From: Salinivirgaceae bacterium | GTDB lineage: Bacteria > Bacteroidota > Bacteroidia > Bacteroidales > Salinivirgaceae | Assembly (NCBI GenBank): GCA_028709085.1 | Contig: JAQVXQ010000002.1 | Span: 1-59,644 of the forward strand | Reading direction: 5' to 3' | DNA: 59,644 nt | Part shown: positions 44,858-54,085 of the stretch, piece after piece | Position numbering within the stretch: the stretch's first letter is position 1 | Layout of the letters: each line of letters opens with the position of its first letter | Notes under the pieces: model-generated | The model's database searches: none | What the model saw: only the letters and a program-made list of their open reading frames with translations | What the model was told of the DNA's origin: nothing | Made by a program: the position numbers and the translations under genes

Positions 44858-45451
44858 TTACTTTCCTTTTCTTAACCGGGTTAATGAACTGGTTAATCGA
44901 GATCGCTTCATCATTGTTGCCGGAAATATCCCCGATTTAACCTGTTTTATATCTTCGATGGTATAAAAGGCATTTGGGTTATTGCTTTGAATAATGTTTT
45001 CTACTTTCAACAGCTCTTTTCTTTTTATAATTACATAGACCAAACTAACTTTACTGTATGTTCCTTTAGCGTCCACCAGAGTTGCTCCATAACCATGTTG
45101 ATGTAGCTCTTTTAAAAGTGGAGTGGTGTCGCGTTCTGTAATAACCCGAATTATATGCACACCAATAGCCAGCTTTTCTTCAATTAGCATTCCAATATAA
45201 TTTCCAGTGGCAAATCCGGCTGCATAGCCGATATAACAACTCCAATTATTAAGGTTCTTCATGATTTCACCCATGGCTATGATCCATATAAAAACTTCAA
45301 AAAAACCAAGGATAGGCGCAATACTCTTTTTCCCTTTTGAGATAAAGATAATGCGTAGTGTGCCAATACTTACGTCAAAAACCCGAGCTGTGAAAATGAG
45401 CAAGGGAAGAACGAGGTACGTAAACCAAAATGTGTCAAAAAATGTCTCCAT
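44858..45451 (-). CDS. UPF0316/DUF2179-type membrane protein
   Basis: A 197-residue protein with three N-terminal membrane segments (about 10-30, 43-62, 68-88), including the family pattern FTARVFDVSIGTLRIIFISKG and GYAAGFATGNYIGMLIEEKLAIG, and a C-terminal cytoplasmic DUF2179 domain (VITERDTTPLLKELHQHGYG, YVIIKRKELLKVENII). The function is unknown; the soluble domain resembles small ligand-sensing folds. It is six bases downstream of lptD, on the same strand. Confidence 0.88.
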   Translation of the reverse strand: METFFDTFWFTYLVLPLLIFTARVFDVSIGTLRIIFISKGKKSIAPILGFFEVFIWIIAMGEIMKNLNNWSCYIGYAAGFATGNYIGMLIEEKLAIGVHIIRVITERDTTPLLKELHQHGYGATLVDAKGTYSKVSLVYVIIKRKELLKVENIIQSNNPNAFYTIEDIKQVKSGIFPATMMKRSRLTSSLTRLRKGK

Positions 45452-45457
45452 AATTAA

Positions 45458-47983
45458 TTAAAATCGTTGAATAGCATCGTAATAATGCTCGCGTTTGTCG
45501 TATTTTAAATCTTGCAAGATACTAGATTTAACTCGTATTGTAAAGTAATAGCTTTGATGGTCACCGAAAGGAACCCAGTCGAAACTCATGACCCAACAGT
45601 GCAAGTCGCGAGTTATTCCAAAGTTGGTTATTGATATTTGCTTTTTCTCTAAATCATAACCAGTACTGTAATTTATTTTCCATTTATTGGTAATGCTAAA
45701 ATCCCCATCTAAATTAATGGTTTGCACAACTCTCTTTGTCAATACAGCTTTACTATAGTCGTATGAGTAGCTTACATTTAATGACCATGGAATATCAAAA
45801 TAGTTGTAATAATAATTATAATCCATGGGATTAAGTGCAGGAAGTGTATTAGTATTCTTACCCGTAAATGTATTGGCATTGAGGTTGAAATTGGCGGTAA
45901 ATCTAGCCGATGTTAGTCGTCCTAGTTTTCCGCTTTTGTCATATTCGAATCGATTAACTCGTGTCTGTGAAATCTCGTCTATAGCGTACCAATCCATGCT
46001 TCCAGAGAAGTCGAAATTCAAAAAATTCAAAAATCGCGTCCGAGCATTAAACGTCAAAGCTGACCAATTCATGCTATCGGCAACGGCATTATAACTACTT
46101 CGTAATCCAAGGTTGTCAAATAGAGTTATCTTCTTAGTGCTATTTGCGGTGTCCTTAGGCGTTCTTACTTTCATCTCAATATTATTGTTGAGGCTAAATG
46201 TGATGGATTGTGAACGTCCAATACTTGGCGTACCATAAACACCACTAAGATATCGATTGTAATTCAATGCAGCAAGCGAATCGGTTGCATAATAGCCGTA
46301 ACTTGGATCTCCAAAATCGGGTCGATATGACAAACTTATTGCAGGATCATGCACTATTCGTATAGCTTCAACAGGGAGTGCAGGACTAAACTTGTACATT
46401 CCATATATTTTGGTACTCATGTTTACAGATGTACTGTAGTCCCACACTCTGTAAAAGCCTTTTGTTGTATCTGTGACCACGGTATCCCTTATTATGGGAT
46501 CGGTTAATAAGTCGCCACCAGACGTTCCCGGAATGACTGATTTTTGCAGTCGATCAAAATACCATCGTTCCGTATAAGTTGCTTGAGGCGATATATTTAT
46601 ATGTTTTAAAAGCTTGATAGAAGCGCTTGATGATGCATTGTGTTTCACTCCATATCTAAATTTGTCGGACATTCTTGATGTTAGAAAATCGCGCTCATGC
46701 ATTTTTGCAACATTTTGCACATTAGTGCTATAATTAACACCCACAGTTTCGTACCATTTTTGCTTACCAACACGTTCTTTTCGTGTAAAAGGGGTTTGTT
46801 TTCTCATGTTAAATGTGGCTGTGGGCAAGGTAAGCGATACCATGGTGTCCAGTGTGTTGACGGAGTGCTTTGCATTCATGTTCAAAGAAAAGGGTGTTCC
46901 AGCAAAGGTCTGCTGGTACGATATATCACTTGTTATTGTGCTTTGTATATAGTTGTTTAAATTTGTTGAGTAAATATTTGAGGAGGTGGAACGTAAGTTA
47001 ACATTGGCTCCAAATCGTCTGTTGGGATGTGCTTTTGGATCCTGATTATGATTCCACACAAGAGCATAAGCACTCCGTATATTTTCATCGGATAATCCCG
47101 CCTCGCCCAAAACAATCTTCTCATATTGAGCCGAAATTTGTCCTTTAAATTTATATCGAACATTGTAATTTGAAAACATTTTAACATCCCATGAACCTTT
47201 TGAATAGATTGAACCCGTTAATTTCAGATCAAAATAGTCGGTTCCTGCCCAATAATAGCCAGCATTAGTTAGGTAAAATCCACGTTCCCGACTGTCGCCA
47301 AATCCGGGTATAACTAATCCTGAAGTTTGTTCTTTAGTAAAAGGAAAGTAACCAAAAGGTATGAAAATAGGCGTTGGAATATCTTCAATTACAAGATAGA
47401 GAGGACCCGAAACAATTTTCTCATTCTCAATTATTCGAGCTTTTGTCATGGCAATATAAAAATGAGGATGTTCGTGATTACAGGTGGTATATTTTCCTCC
47501 TTTTAAATCGATTACATTATTGTTGTGTTTTTTTGTGGTTTGACTATGCAAAAACCCTCCATCTTGTTCTGTTACAACATCTTGAATTAATCCTTTTTTA
47601 GTGTTGAAATTGTATTTTATTGTTCTGGCTTCAAATTCATCTTTCCCTTCTTTAAATATGGGAAAACCACTCATTTGTCCAGTTGAATCGACTCTTCCTG
47701 TGGCAAAAACTTCATTTTTATCAAAATCAATTTCGATGTATTCTGCTGTTAATTCAATATTTTGATATTTAACGCTCGCTTTTCCAATTAAAATCTCCTT
47801 CTTGTCACGGATATAAACAATAATACTATCTTCGGCTTTATAGTCAATGGGAAAGTCAAGCATTGACCCTTTTTTAGCCTGACCCTTAGGAGGTTGTGCC
47901 ATTTTATCTGAGTTCTGCCCAAAGGCAAAGTTGTTACTCAAAAAAGTAATAATAAGAACTAATATGTAAAAATGTCGATACAC
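45458..47983 (-). CDS. lptD: LPS-assembly outer-membrane protein LptD (Bacteroidota type)
   Basis: An 841-residue outer-membrane barrel that inserts LPS into the outer leaflet together with a lipoprotein partner. It starts with GTG and a signal peptide (1-22). An OstA-like jelly-roll domain runs from about 50 to 175 (ELTAEYIEIDFDKNEVFATG), followed by the plug/barrel region with the family block PTPIFIPFGYFPFTKEQTSG (near 205-225) and many aromatic strands. Conserved Cys pairs typical of E. coli are absent. Together with kdsA it shows the organism makes LPS. It is divergent from the amidase gene, with only 35 bases between. Confidence 0.88.
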   Translation of the reverse strand: MYRHFYILVLIITFLSNNFAFGQNSDKMAQPPKGQAKKGSMLDFPIDYKAEDSIIVYIRDKKEILIGKASVKYQNIELTAEYIEIDFDKNEVFATGRVDSTGQMSGFPIFKEGKDEFEARTIKYNFNTKKGLIQDVVTEQDGGFLHSQTTKKHNNNVIDLKGGKYTTCNHEHPHFYIAMTKARIIENEKIVSGPLYLVIEDIPTPIFIPFGYFPFTKEQTSGLVIPGFGDSRERGFYLTNAGYYWAGTDYFDLKLTGSIYSKGSWDVKMFSNYNVRYKFKGQISAQYEKIVLGEAGLSDENIRSAYALVWNHNQDPKAHPNRRFGANVNLRSTSSNIYSTNLNNYIQSTITSDISYQQTFAGTPFSLNMNAKHSVNTLDTMVSLTLPTATFNMRKQTPFTRKERVGKQKWYETVGVNYSTNVQNVAKMHERDFLTSRMSDKFRYGVKHNASSSASIKLLKHINISPQATYTERWYFDRLQKSVIPGTSGGDLLTDPIIRDTVVTDTTKGFYRVWDYSTSVNMSTKIYGMYKFSPALPVEAIRIVHDPAISLSYRPDFGDPSYGYYATDSLAALNYNRYLSGVYGTPSIGRSQSITFSLNNNIEMKVRTPKDTANSTKKITLFDNLGLRSSYNAVADSMNWSALTFNARTRFLNFLNFDFSGSMDWYAIDEISQTRVNRFEYDKSGKLGRLTSARFTANFNLNANTFTGKNTNTLPALNPMDYNYYYNYFDIPWSLNVSYSYDYSKAVLTKRVVQTINLDGDFSITNKWKINYSTGYDLEKKQISITNFGITRDLHCWVMSFDWVPFGDHQSYYFTIRVKSSILQDLKYDKREHYYDAIQRF

Positions 47984-48009
47984 TTATCTGAAATACGGTT
48001 TAGAAGTTA

Positions 48010-48017
48010 TATTTTTG
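48010..48017 (+). promoter_or_regulatory. Candidate -7 element upstream of the amidase
   Basis: TATTTTTG matches TAnnTTTG and lies in the 35-base gap between divergent lptD and the amidase, overlapping the first possible amidase start. If used, transcription would begin after 48019, favouring one of the later in-frame ATG codons. Confidence 0.3.
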
Positions 48018-48018
48018 T

Positions 48019-49236
48019 ATGTTTCTAATGAATAAAAAGAGAAAGTACACATACATGTTGAATTGTGCCCCAAAACTAATTAAAATCTTGCTAAGAATGC
48101 GTGACCTTTTTCCTATGGTTCGTTTTTTTTTACTAATATTTTTTTTAATCGCTGTAAAACAAACGGTTACCGCAAAAGTAGATAATGACAAACCGCATCG
48201 ATTTATTGTGGTACTTGATGCCGGACATGGTGGCAAAGATACTGGAGCTCTCGGTTCATTTTCCGAGGAGAAAGAAGTAGTCTTAAATGTTACGTTGAAA
48301 ATTGGCGAAATAATCCAGGAACGATTGCCCAATGTTAAAATCATTTATACTCGTACCGATGATACTTTCATTCCCCTATATGACAGAGCGCGAATAGCAA
48401 ACGAAAACAAAGCCGATTTATTTGTTTCGTTGCATGCAAACTCATCCCGAAATATTACGGCAAGCGGTACAGAGACCTTTGTAATGGGGTTGCATAAAAC
48501 CACGAGCAACCTTGAGGTTGCGCAAAAGGAAAATGCTGTAATTGCATTGGAGGATGATTATAGTGAACGATACGAAGGATATGATCCAAGTTCAGCAGAG
48601 TCGTTTATCATATTTTCATTGATGACCAACGCCCATCTTGATCAGAGTTTGTTTATTGCAGATATTGTTCAAAAGGAATTTACAGATCGAATTAATCGCA
48701 AAAATAGGGGCGTAAAACAAGCCGGCTTCTTGGTGCTTTGGAACACCACTATGCCCAGCATTCTGGTGGAACTTGGCTTTATATCAAATATCAACGAAGA
48801 GCGGTATTTGAATAGCGAAAAAGGAACCAATGAGCTTTCCGAGTCTGTTTTTAATGCCATTAAAGTATATATTGATGATTTGGAGAAAAACTTAAATGCT
48901 CTGAATGAGTCTAAAAATCATGAAGAAAAAGAAAAATTAGGGGGTGATAATGTGATTCCTAACAAACAGGATATCTATTTTTCAATTCAACTTACAGCTT
49001 CGAAGAGTACCCCCGATTTGAAAAAAAAGGAATTTATAGAACTAACGGATGTATATTATATACCTACAAATGGGTTTAATAAATATTATCATGGTAGTTT
49101 TGCTGAATATACGCAAGCAAAAGAGAAAATAGAGGCGTGTAAAAAATACTTTCCGGGAGCTTTTATCGTTGCTTTTGAGGAAGGAAACCCAATATCAGTA
49201 GATGTTGCTATTCGAAAATCCAGTAAAAAACAATAA
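48019..49236 (+). CDS. N-acetylmuramoyl-L-alanine amidase with C-terminal SPOR-like repeat
   Basis: A zinc amidase (amidase_3 type, 405 residues if the first ATG is used) that cuts the glycan-peptide bond of peptidoglycan in the periplasm. Later ATGs at 48055, 48097 and 48115 would put the signal sequence (MVRFFLLIFFLIAVKQTVTA) closer to the N-terminus and are likelier. Zinc and catalytic motifs: LDAGHGGKDTGA, FVSLHANSS, and MPSILVELGFISN with the catalytic Glu. The last ~85 residues (IYFSIQLTASKSTP, KYYHGSFAEYTQAKEKI) form a SPOR-like module, targeting the enzyme to denuded glycan at division sites. The mlaD-like gene begins 11 bases downstream. Confidence 0.88.
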   Translation: MFLMNKKRKYTYMLNCAPKLIKILLRMRDLFPMVRFFLLIFFLIAVKQTVTAKVDNDKPHRFIVVLDAGHGGKDTGALGSFSEEKEVVLNVTLKIGEIIQERLPNVKIIYTRTDDTFIPLYDRARIANENKADLFVSLHANSSRNITASGTETFVMGLHKTTSNLEVAQKENAVIALEDDYSERYEGYDPSSAESFIIFSLMTNAHLDQSLFIADIVQKEFTDRINRKNRGVKQAGFLVLWNTTMPSILVELGFISNINEERYLNSEKGTNELSESVFNAIKVYIDDLEKNLNALNESKNHEEKEKLGGDNVIPNKQDIYFSIQLTASKSTPDLKKKEFIELTDVYYIPTNGFNKYYHGSFAEYTQAKEKIEACKKYFPGAFIVAFEEGNPISVDVAIRKSSKKQ

Positions 49237-49247
49237 AAATATAAATC

Positions 49248-50243
49248 ATGGCATTCAGTCAACGTGCAAAATACAGTTTAATAGGGGTTGTCGTATTCTT
49301 AAGCCTTTTTATCCTTATTTGGGGATTAAACTATTTAAAAGGGAAAGATATATTTACAAATGACATTATGTATAATGTCACATACGAGAATGTAAATGGA
49401 TTGACCGCTTCATCGCCGGTTTTAATGCGTGGATATAAAATAGGCGGAGTACAAAAAATATCCCTAGATCTTGAAGATAGAGGCGAGGTAAATGTTGTTA
49501 TTGGAGTGACTCCTAAAATGAAAATACCAGTTGGTTCAATAGCTCGCATTATTAGTACCGATTTAATGGGAACAAAAGCCGTTGAAATACAACTGTCAAA
49601 ATCTGATATATACCATACATCAGGCGATACCCTGATGGCTACTACTGAGGAGAGTTTAAAAGATCAGGTTGGTCTTCAAATGCTGCCCTTAAAACATAAA
49701 GCCGAAGATTTACTCAAAGAGCTCGAAGAGGCTATAAAAACGGTACGACTTATTTTTAATGAGAAAACACGCTTAGATATCCAAAGATCGGTGGGACATT
49801 TTACGTCGTCAACAAAAAATATTGATAATATTACCAAAATGGTCGATACGATCGTTCGTAATAAAGGGGGTGATATTGAGCAGATCTTAGCCGATATTCG
49901 ATCTTTAACCGGTACTCTGAAAAGTAGCAATAACGATATTCAACGAATACTCCATAATTTCAGTAGCACAAGTGATTCATTGTCAAAAGTCTCATTTAAG
50001 CACACGTTCGATTTGTTGGAAGGGACTCTTGCTACAATAAACACCACGGTGCAAAAATTAGAGCAGGGAGAAGGTACTGTGGGACAACTAATGAAAAATG
50101 ACTCCCTCTATAAGAGCCTTCTTGAAACTACTCAAAGTTTGAATAAACTTACCATCGAATTCACTGAAAATCCTAAGAAGTACATTAATTTTAGCGTGTT
50201 TGATTTGGGGAAAAGTGATAAAAAAAGAAAAGAAAAACGCTAA
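49248..50243 (+). CDS. MlaD family MCE-domain protein
   Basis: A 331-residue protein anchored by one N-terminal membrane segment (about 9-29). The MCE domain (about 38-125) has YENVNGLTASSPVLMRGYKIGGVQ, VVIGVTPKMKIPVGSIARI and TDLMGTKAVEIQLS. The C-terminal half is a long coiled-coil/helix ending in a Lys/Arg tail. By family precedent it is the substrate-binding part of an ABC lipid transporter that maintains outer-membrane asymmetry, but no permease or ATPase gene is adjacent. The pairing with an amidase is common in Bacteroidota. Confidence 0.88.
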   Translation: MAFSQRAKYSLIGVVVFLSLFILIWGLNYLKGKDIFTNDIMYNVTYENVNGLTASSPVLMRGYKIGGVQKISLDLEDRGEVNVVIGVTPKMKIPVGSIARIISTDLMGTKAVEIQLSKSDIYHTSGDTLMATTEESLKDQVGLQMLPLKHKAEDLLKELEEAIKTVRLIFNEKTRLDIQRSVGHFTSSTKNIDNITKMVDTIVRNKGGDIEQILADIRSLTGTLKSSNNDIQRILHNFSSTSDSLSKVSFKHTFDLLEGTLATINTTVQKLEQGEGTVGQLMKNDSLYKSLLETTQSLNKLTIEFTENPKKYINFSVFDLGKSDKKRKEKR

Positions 50244-50676
50244 CTGCCTTATACCAAAATGGATGTGGAAAACAAATTCTTTAAGGAGTACTTTGTCTTT
50301 ATTGTAAGGTTCATTTATTTTAGAGTTGTGGTTTCAAAATGATCTTTTTTTAACATGTTGCAAAAATCATCGATTGGAAAGACAACTAGCATTCACATAG
50401 GTGTTTATACCTGCCTAATTAATCTGTAAAGTATTGATCTAAATTGGTGTTGAAAATGAAAATAACCATTTTAACGCATCTATATCTCTAATTATAAGCC
50501 ATTTACATAATTAATAATATTTCTTTAATCTCTAAAGCATTACTGGTTAAGCTAATATTGAGATTTTGTCAAAAGCAAGCGAAAATAAATTTTTTTATTA
50601 CATATTTTTTCACAAAATTGCATTGTAATTAGTTATTTGTTTTAAGTATTGATAATTAAGTAAAAGGAGTTTGAAA
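50244..50676. other. Intergenic region upstream of dnaA, 433 bp
   Basis: Strongly AT-rich. I looked for DnaA boxes (TTATCCACA and relaxed forms) and found only isolated near matches, such as TGTGGAAAA near 50264; no cluster, so I do not call an origin. A short hairpin AGGT-GTTTAT-ACCT lies near 50400. No gene is visible. Confidence 0.45.
50665..50669 (+). promoter_or_regulatory. Shine-Dalgarno site deciding the dnaA start
   Basis: AGGAG at 50665-50669 lies 7 bases before the GTG at 50677 but only 1 base before the TTG at 50671. The spacing therefore selects GTG at 50677 as the start. Confidence 0.7.
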
Positions 50677-52116
50677 GTGAAGAATAAGAGCCATATTGAA
50701 GTTTGGAATGAGTGTTTAGGAATAATAGAGGATATTTTACCTCCTACTTCATATAAAACATGGTTTGAACCAATTGTGCCTGTGCGACTTGATGATTCGA
50801 ATTTAAGCATCAAAGTTCCATCCATGTATTTTGTAGAATACCTCGAGGAGCATTTTATAGGACTTTTAAAGAAAACTCTTCGACGAGTAATTGGTCCTAC
50901 AGCACGCCTTTCATACGAACCGGTAATGGTTCAAGGAAATACGAAAAATGCGTCAAAATCGGTTTCTGTTCCCACTCAAAACAAAATTGATGTATCCAAT
51001 CATCCGGTGGAAATGCCAATGAGTATTGAAAAACGCAATCAAATAAAAAATCCATTTGTAATCCCTGGCATTCAAAAACTAAACATCGACTCACGCCTCA
51101 ACCCACTATACTCATTTGATAATTTCGTGGAAGGCGAGTGTAATCGATTGGCACGATCGGCAGGATTAAATATTGCACAAAATCCAGGCACTACAACATT
51201 TAACCCGCTATTTATTTATGGCGGAAGTGGAATGGGAAAAAGCCATTTGGCGCATGCCATAGGAATTCAGGTAAAAGAGCATAACCCCGATAAAATGGTG
51301 TTATATGTTGATTCGCAACAATTTCAACAACAATTCGTAGATGCACGCCAAGCCAATGAGATAAACGACTTTATAAACTTTTATCGTATGATTGATGTAC
51401 TAATCATCGATGATGTACACTCCTTTGCCCAAGGAAACAAACCTAAAACACAAGAAGCATTTTTTCATATTTTCAACTATTTACACCAAAGCTTTAAACA
51501 AATAATTCTGACTAGTGACAAAGCACCGTCGGAATTACAAGGTCTGGAACAACGTCTTTTATCCCGTTTTAAATGGGGTTTGGTGGCAGAGTTAGAAAAA
51601 CCATCCTATGAAACGCGACTGGCCATTCTGAAACACCGATTGTATCGTGATGGGATAGAATTAAACTCCGATATTCAAAAATACTTAGCTAAATACGTAA
51701 CCACAAATATCCGCGAAATGGAAGGCGCATTAATCTCTCTTTTAGCACACTCAACATTAAGCAAAAGTGAGATTACATTAAATTTAGCCCAAGACCTGGT
51801 TGATAAATTTGTTCGAAATACAAGGAAAACAATCACCATGGACTCCATTCAAAATACAGTTTGTAGCCACTTTAAAATCACCCTCGAAGAATTAAAAAGT
51901 AAAACTCGACGACGTGAAATTGTTCAGGCTCGACAAATAGCCATGTATTTTGCTAAATCATTAACCAAAGAGTCGTTAGCAACCATTGGAACAAATATTG
52001 GAGGTAAAGACCACGCTACCGTATTGCATGCATGTAAAACGATTAAGAATTTAATGGAAACTGATCGACATTTTAGAGAGAATGTTCAAGAAATTGAGAA
52101 GACCTTTAAGAGTTGA
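50677..52116 (+). CDS. dnaA: Chromosomal replication initiator DnaA
   Basis: A 479-residue replication initiator. Domain I (about 1-75) holds SYKTWFEPIVPV; a variable linker follows; the AAA+ domain has Walker A IYGGSGMGKSHLAHA (near 181) and Walker B VLIIDDVHSFA (near 240), the sensor RLLSRFKWGL, and the C-terminal helix-turn-helix domain has IGGKDHATVLHACKTI (near 443), the DnaA signature. The start at GTG 50677 is supported by an AGGAG site. It is transcribed alone, with a hairpin after its stop. Confidence 0.97.
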   Translation: MKNKSHIEVWNECLGIIEDILPPTSYKTWFEPIVPVRLDDSNLSIKVPSMYFVEYLEEHFIGLLKKTLRRVIGPTARLSYEPVMVQGNTKNASKSVSVPTQNKIDVSNHPVEMPMSIEKRNQIKNPFVIPGIQKLNIDSRLNPLYSFDNFVEGECNRLARSAGLNIAQNPGTTTFNPLFIYGGSGMGKSHLAHAIGIQVKEHNPDKMVLYVDSQQFQQQFVDARQANEINDFINFYRMIDVLIIDDVHSFAQGNKPKTQEAFFHIFNYLHQSFKQIILTSDKAPSELQGLEQRLLSRFKWGLVAELEKPSYETRLAILKHRLYRDGIELNSDIQKYLAKYVTTNIREMEGALISLLAHSTLSKSEITLNLAQDLVDKFVRNTRKTITMDSIQNTVCSHFKITLEELKSKTRRREIVQARQIAMYFAKSLTKESLATIGTNIGGKDHATVLHACKTIKNLMETDRHFRENVQEIEKTFKS

Positions 52117-52136
52117 AAATTTATCTAATATGAGTT

Positions 52137-52185
52137 AAGAAAATTCTAAAATTATATTTATTCGATATAGTTTTAGAATTTTCTT
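52137..52185 (+). terminator. Terminator after dnaA
   Basis: A perfect 15-base stem, AAGAAAATTCTAAAA (52137-52151) and TTTTAGAATTTTCTT (52171-52185), with a 19-base loop, begins 21 bases after the dnaA stop. It overlaps by one base the -7 element of the map promoter. Confidence 0.75.
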
Positions 52186-52192
52186 AATTTTG
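52161..52192 (+). promoter_or_regulatory. Candidate promoter of map
   Basis: TAATTTTG at 52185-52192 matches TAnnTTTG; TTCG at 52161-52164 is a one-mismatch -33 TTTG at 20 bases. Transcription would start near 52199, which rules out the TTG at 52190 and supports the ATG at 52214. Confidence 0.45.
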
Positions 52193-52213
52193 TACTTTTA
52201 TAAAATTAATGAT

Positions 52214-52975
52214 ATGTCAATAATAATTAAAACAGAAGAGCAAATAGAGGGAATTAGACAAAGCAGTAGATTGGCAGCCAATGTTCTTAAATATATTGAG
52301 CCATTTGTTAAAGAAGGCGTAACCACCGCCCACCTCGACGATCTTATGAATTCGTATATCATTAAAAATGGTGCAATATCGGCAACAATTGGATATCAAG
52401 GATACCCTAAAGCATCGTGTATATCGATTAATGAGGTGGTTTGCCATGGAATTCCGTCCGAAAAAGTGATTTTGCAAAACGGTGATATTGTTAATATTGA
52501 TGTTACCACCATTTTAAACGGTTATTTTGGCGACACCAGTAAGATGTTTACCATTGGGGAGGTGTCGGAAGAAGCTATCGCCTTGATTGAAACAACGAAA
52601 CATAGTCTTGACTTAGGCATTCAACAAGTAAAGCCAGGCGCTAATTTCGGAGACATCGGTTATGCCATAGCACGTTATGCTCAAAGTAAAGGATATAGTG
52701 TAGTGTATGAGTTTTGTGGACATGGTGTTGGTATTCAATTTCACGAAGATCCTCAAATTGAACATATTGCACGAAAAGGTTCCGGAGCTAAGATGAAGGC
52801 AGGTATGATATTCACCATCGAACCAATGATTAATATAGGAAAACCGCGTGTTACCATCGATAGGAACGATGGTTGGACCGCTAAAACAATTGATGGAGAA
52901 CTGTCAGCACAATTTGAACATACCATACTTGTTACCGAAACCGGATTCGAGATTCTTACGATCCCAACAATTTAA
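52214..52975 (+). CDS. map: Type I methionine aminopeptidase
   Basis: A 253-residue dimetal enzyme that removes the initiator Met from nascent proteins. Metal ligands and neighbours are all visible: His in NEVVCHGIPS, Asp in VNIDVTTILNGYFGDTSKMF (two Asp), His in CGHGVGIQFHEDP, Glu in TIEPMIN and Glu in QFEHTILV. The start is the ATG at 52214, since the -7 promoter element overlaps an upstream TTG. The gene lies between dnaA and fabG, each with its own promoter. Confidence 0.96.
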   Translation: MSIIIKTEEQIEGIRQSSRLAANVLKYIEPFVKEGVTTAHLDDLMNSYIIKNGAISATIGYQGYPKASCISINEVVCHGIPSEKVILQNGDIVNIDVTTILNGYFGDTSKMFTIGEVSEEAIALIETTKHSLDLGIQQVKPGANFGDIGYAIARYAQSKGYSVVYEFCGHGVGIQFHEDPQIEHIARKGSGAKMKAGMIFTIEPMINIGKPRVTIDRNDGWTAKTIDGELSAQFEHTILVTETGFEILTIPTI

Positions 52976-52989
52976 AACACAACATATTA

Positions 52990-53022
52990 TTTGTATTTAT
53001 ATAACAGCAATACATATATTTG
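52990..53022 (+). promoter_or_regulatory. Candidate promoter of fabG
   Basis: TTTG at 52990-52993 and TATATTTG at 53015-53022 are separated by 21 bases, an excellent match to the Bacteroidota housekeeping promoter. The ATG of fabG is at 53049. Confidence 0.65.
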
Positions 53023-53048
53023 ATTCTAACCTGTAAATTTATAAACAG

Positions 53049-53795
53049 ATGAAACTTTTAGAAGGAAAAACAGCAGTAATTACCGGCGCATCTCGTGGAA
53101 TTGGGCGTGCAATGGCTATATTTTTTGCGCAAAATGGAGCAAATCTAGCTTGCACCGATTTAGCATACGACGAACATGCCCAAAGTCTTGAAAAAGAACT
53201 TGTAGCACTGGGAGTGAAAGGGAAAGTGTATGCCTCAGATGCCAGTGATTTTGCTTCTTGTGAAAAGCTTGTCGATCAAGTTGTTTCGGATTTTGGCACC
53301 ATCGATATTCTTGTCAATAATGCAGGTATTACTCGCGATCAATTGTTAATGAGAATGACTGAAGATCAGTGGGATTTGGTGATCAAGGTTAATTTGAAAT
53401 CGGTATTTACAATGACCAAAGCAGTTCAAAAAGTTATGTTGAAGCACAAAAGTGGTTCTATAATTAATATGAGCAGCGTGGTTGGCGTTGGCGGAAATGC
53501 AGGACAAGCAAATTATAGTGCATCTAAAGCCGGAATGATTGGTTTTACAAAGTCAATTGCTAAAGAATTGGGATCACGTAATATCCGTAGTAATGCAATT
53601 GCTCCCGGATTTATTATCACAGATATGACCGGACAATTACCCGAAGATGTTGTTCAAGGATGGTACGAAAAAATTCCCTTACGTCGTGGAGGTACAGCTG
53701 AAGAGGTAGCTAAAGTAGCATTATTTCTAGCTTCCGATTTATCGTCGTATGTTAGTGGACAGGTAATCAGTGTTTGTGGCGCAATGCAAACGTGA
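53049..53795 (+). CDS. fabG: 3-oxoacyl-[acyl-carrier-protein] reductase
   Basis: A 248-residue short-chain dehydrogenase that reduces 3-oxoacyl-ACP with NADPH in fatty acid elongation. Cofactor motif TGASRGIGRAMA (13-24), NNAGITRD (near 88-95), catalytic Ser in NMSSVVGVGGNAGQ, and Tyr/Lys in NYSASKAGMIGFT (near 150-162) are all present, as is the C-terminal SSYVSGQVISVCGAM block typical of FabG. A strong terminator follows, so the gene is probably transcribed on its own. Confidence 0.93.
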   Translation: MKLLEGKTAVITGASRGIGRAMAIFFAQNGANLACTDLAYDEHAQSLEKELVALGVKGKVYASDASDFASCEKLVDQVVSDFGTIDILVNNAGITRDQLLMRMTEDQWDLVIKVNLKSVFTMTKAVQKVMLKHKSGSIINMSSVVGVGGNAGQANYSASKAGMIGFTKSIAKELGSRNIRSNAIAPGFIITDMTGQLPEDVVQGWYEKIPLRRGGTAEEVAKVALFLASDLSSYVSGQVISVCGAMQT

Positions 53796-53890
53796 TAATC
53801 ATTGGTTAAGCTAACGCATAATGCCACTTTGGAGCTTTCTTAAAAAGCATATCAAAAACTATTTTTTAAACTAAGTAATAGATAACTAAG

Positions 53891-53928
53891 CGAGAAACAA
53901 GAATTAATTTCTGTTTCTCGTTTTTTTA
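53891..53928 (+). terminator. Rho-independent terminator after fabG
   Basis: CGAGAAACA pairs with TGTTTCTCG (9 bp) across a 12-base loop, and a run of seven T follows at 53921-53927. Confidence 0.9.
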
Positions 53929-54085
53929 TTCATGTCGGGCTACAACTCCTCAGAAAAAACATCTATTTTTGAGAAAGCGTAATATGAATAATAAAAGCGG
54001 TATATTAAACGAAATATGCTGCATTATGGTTCGTTAATGCAATGTTCAATGTGCCATTTTAAAATTGCAAACAATAAAAACAATC

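Noticed and set aside
50244..50676. Replication origin next to dnaA
   Set aside because: AT-rich, but I found only isolated near matches to DnaA boxes and no cluster. A GC-skew plot of the genome and a DnaA-box scan would decide.
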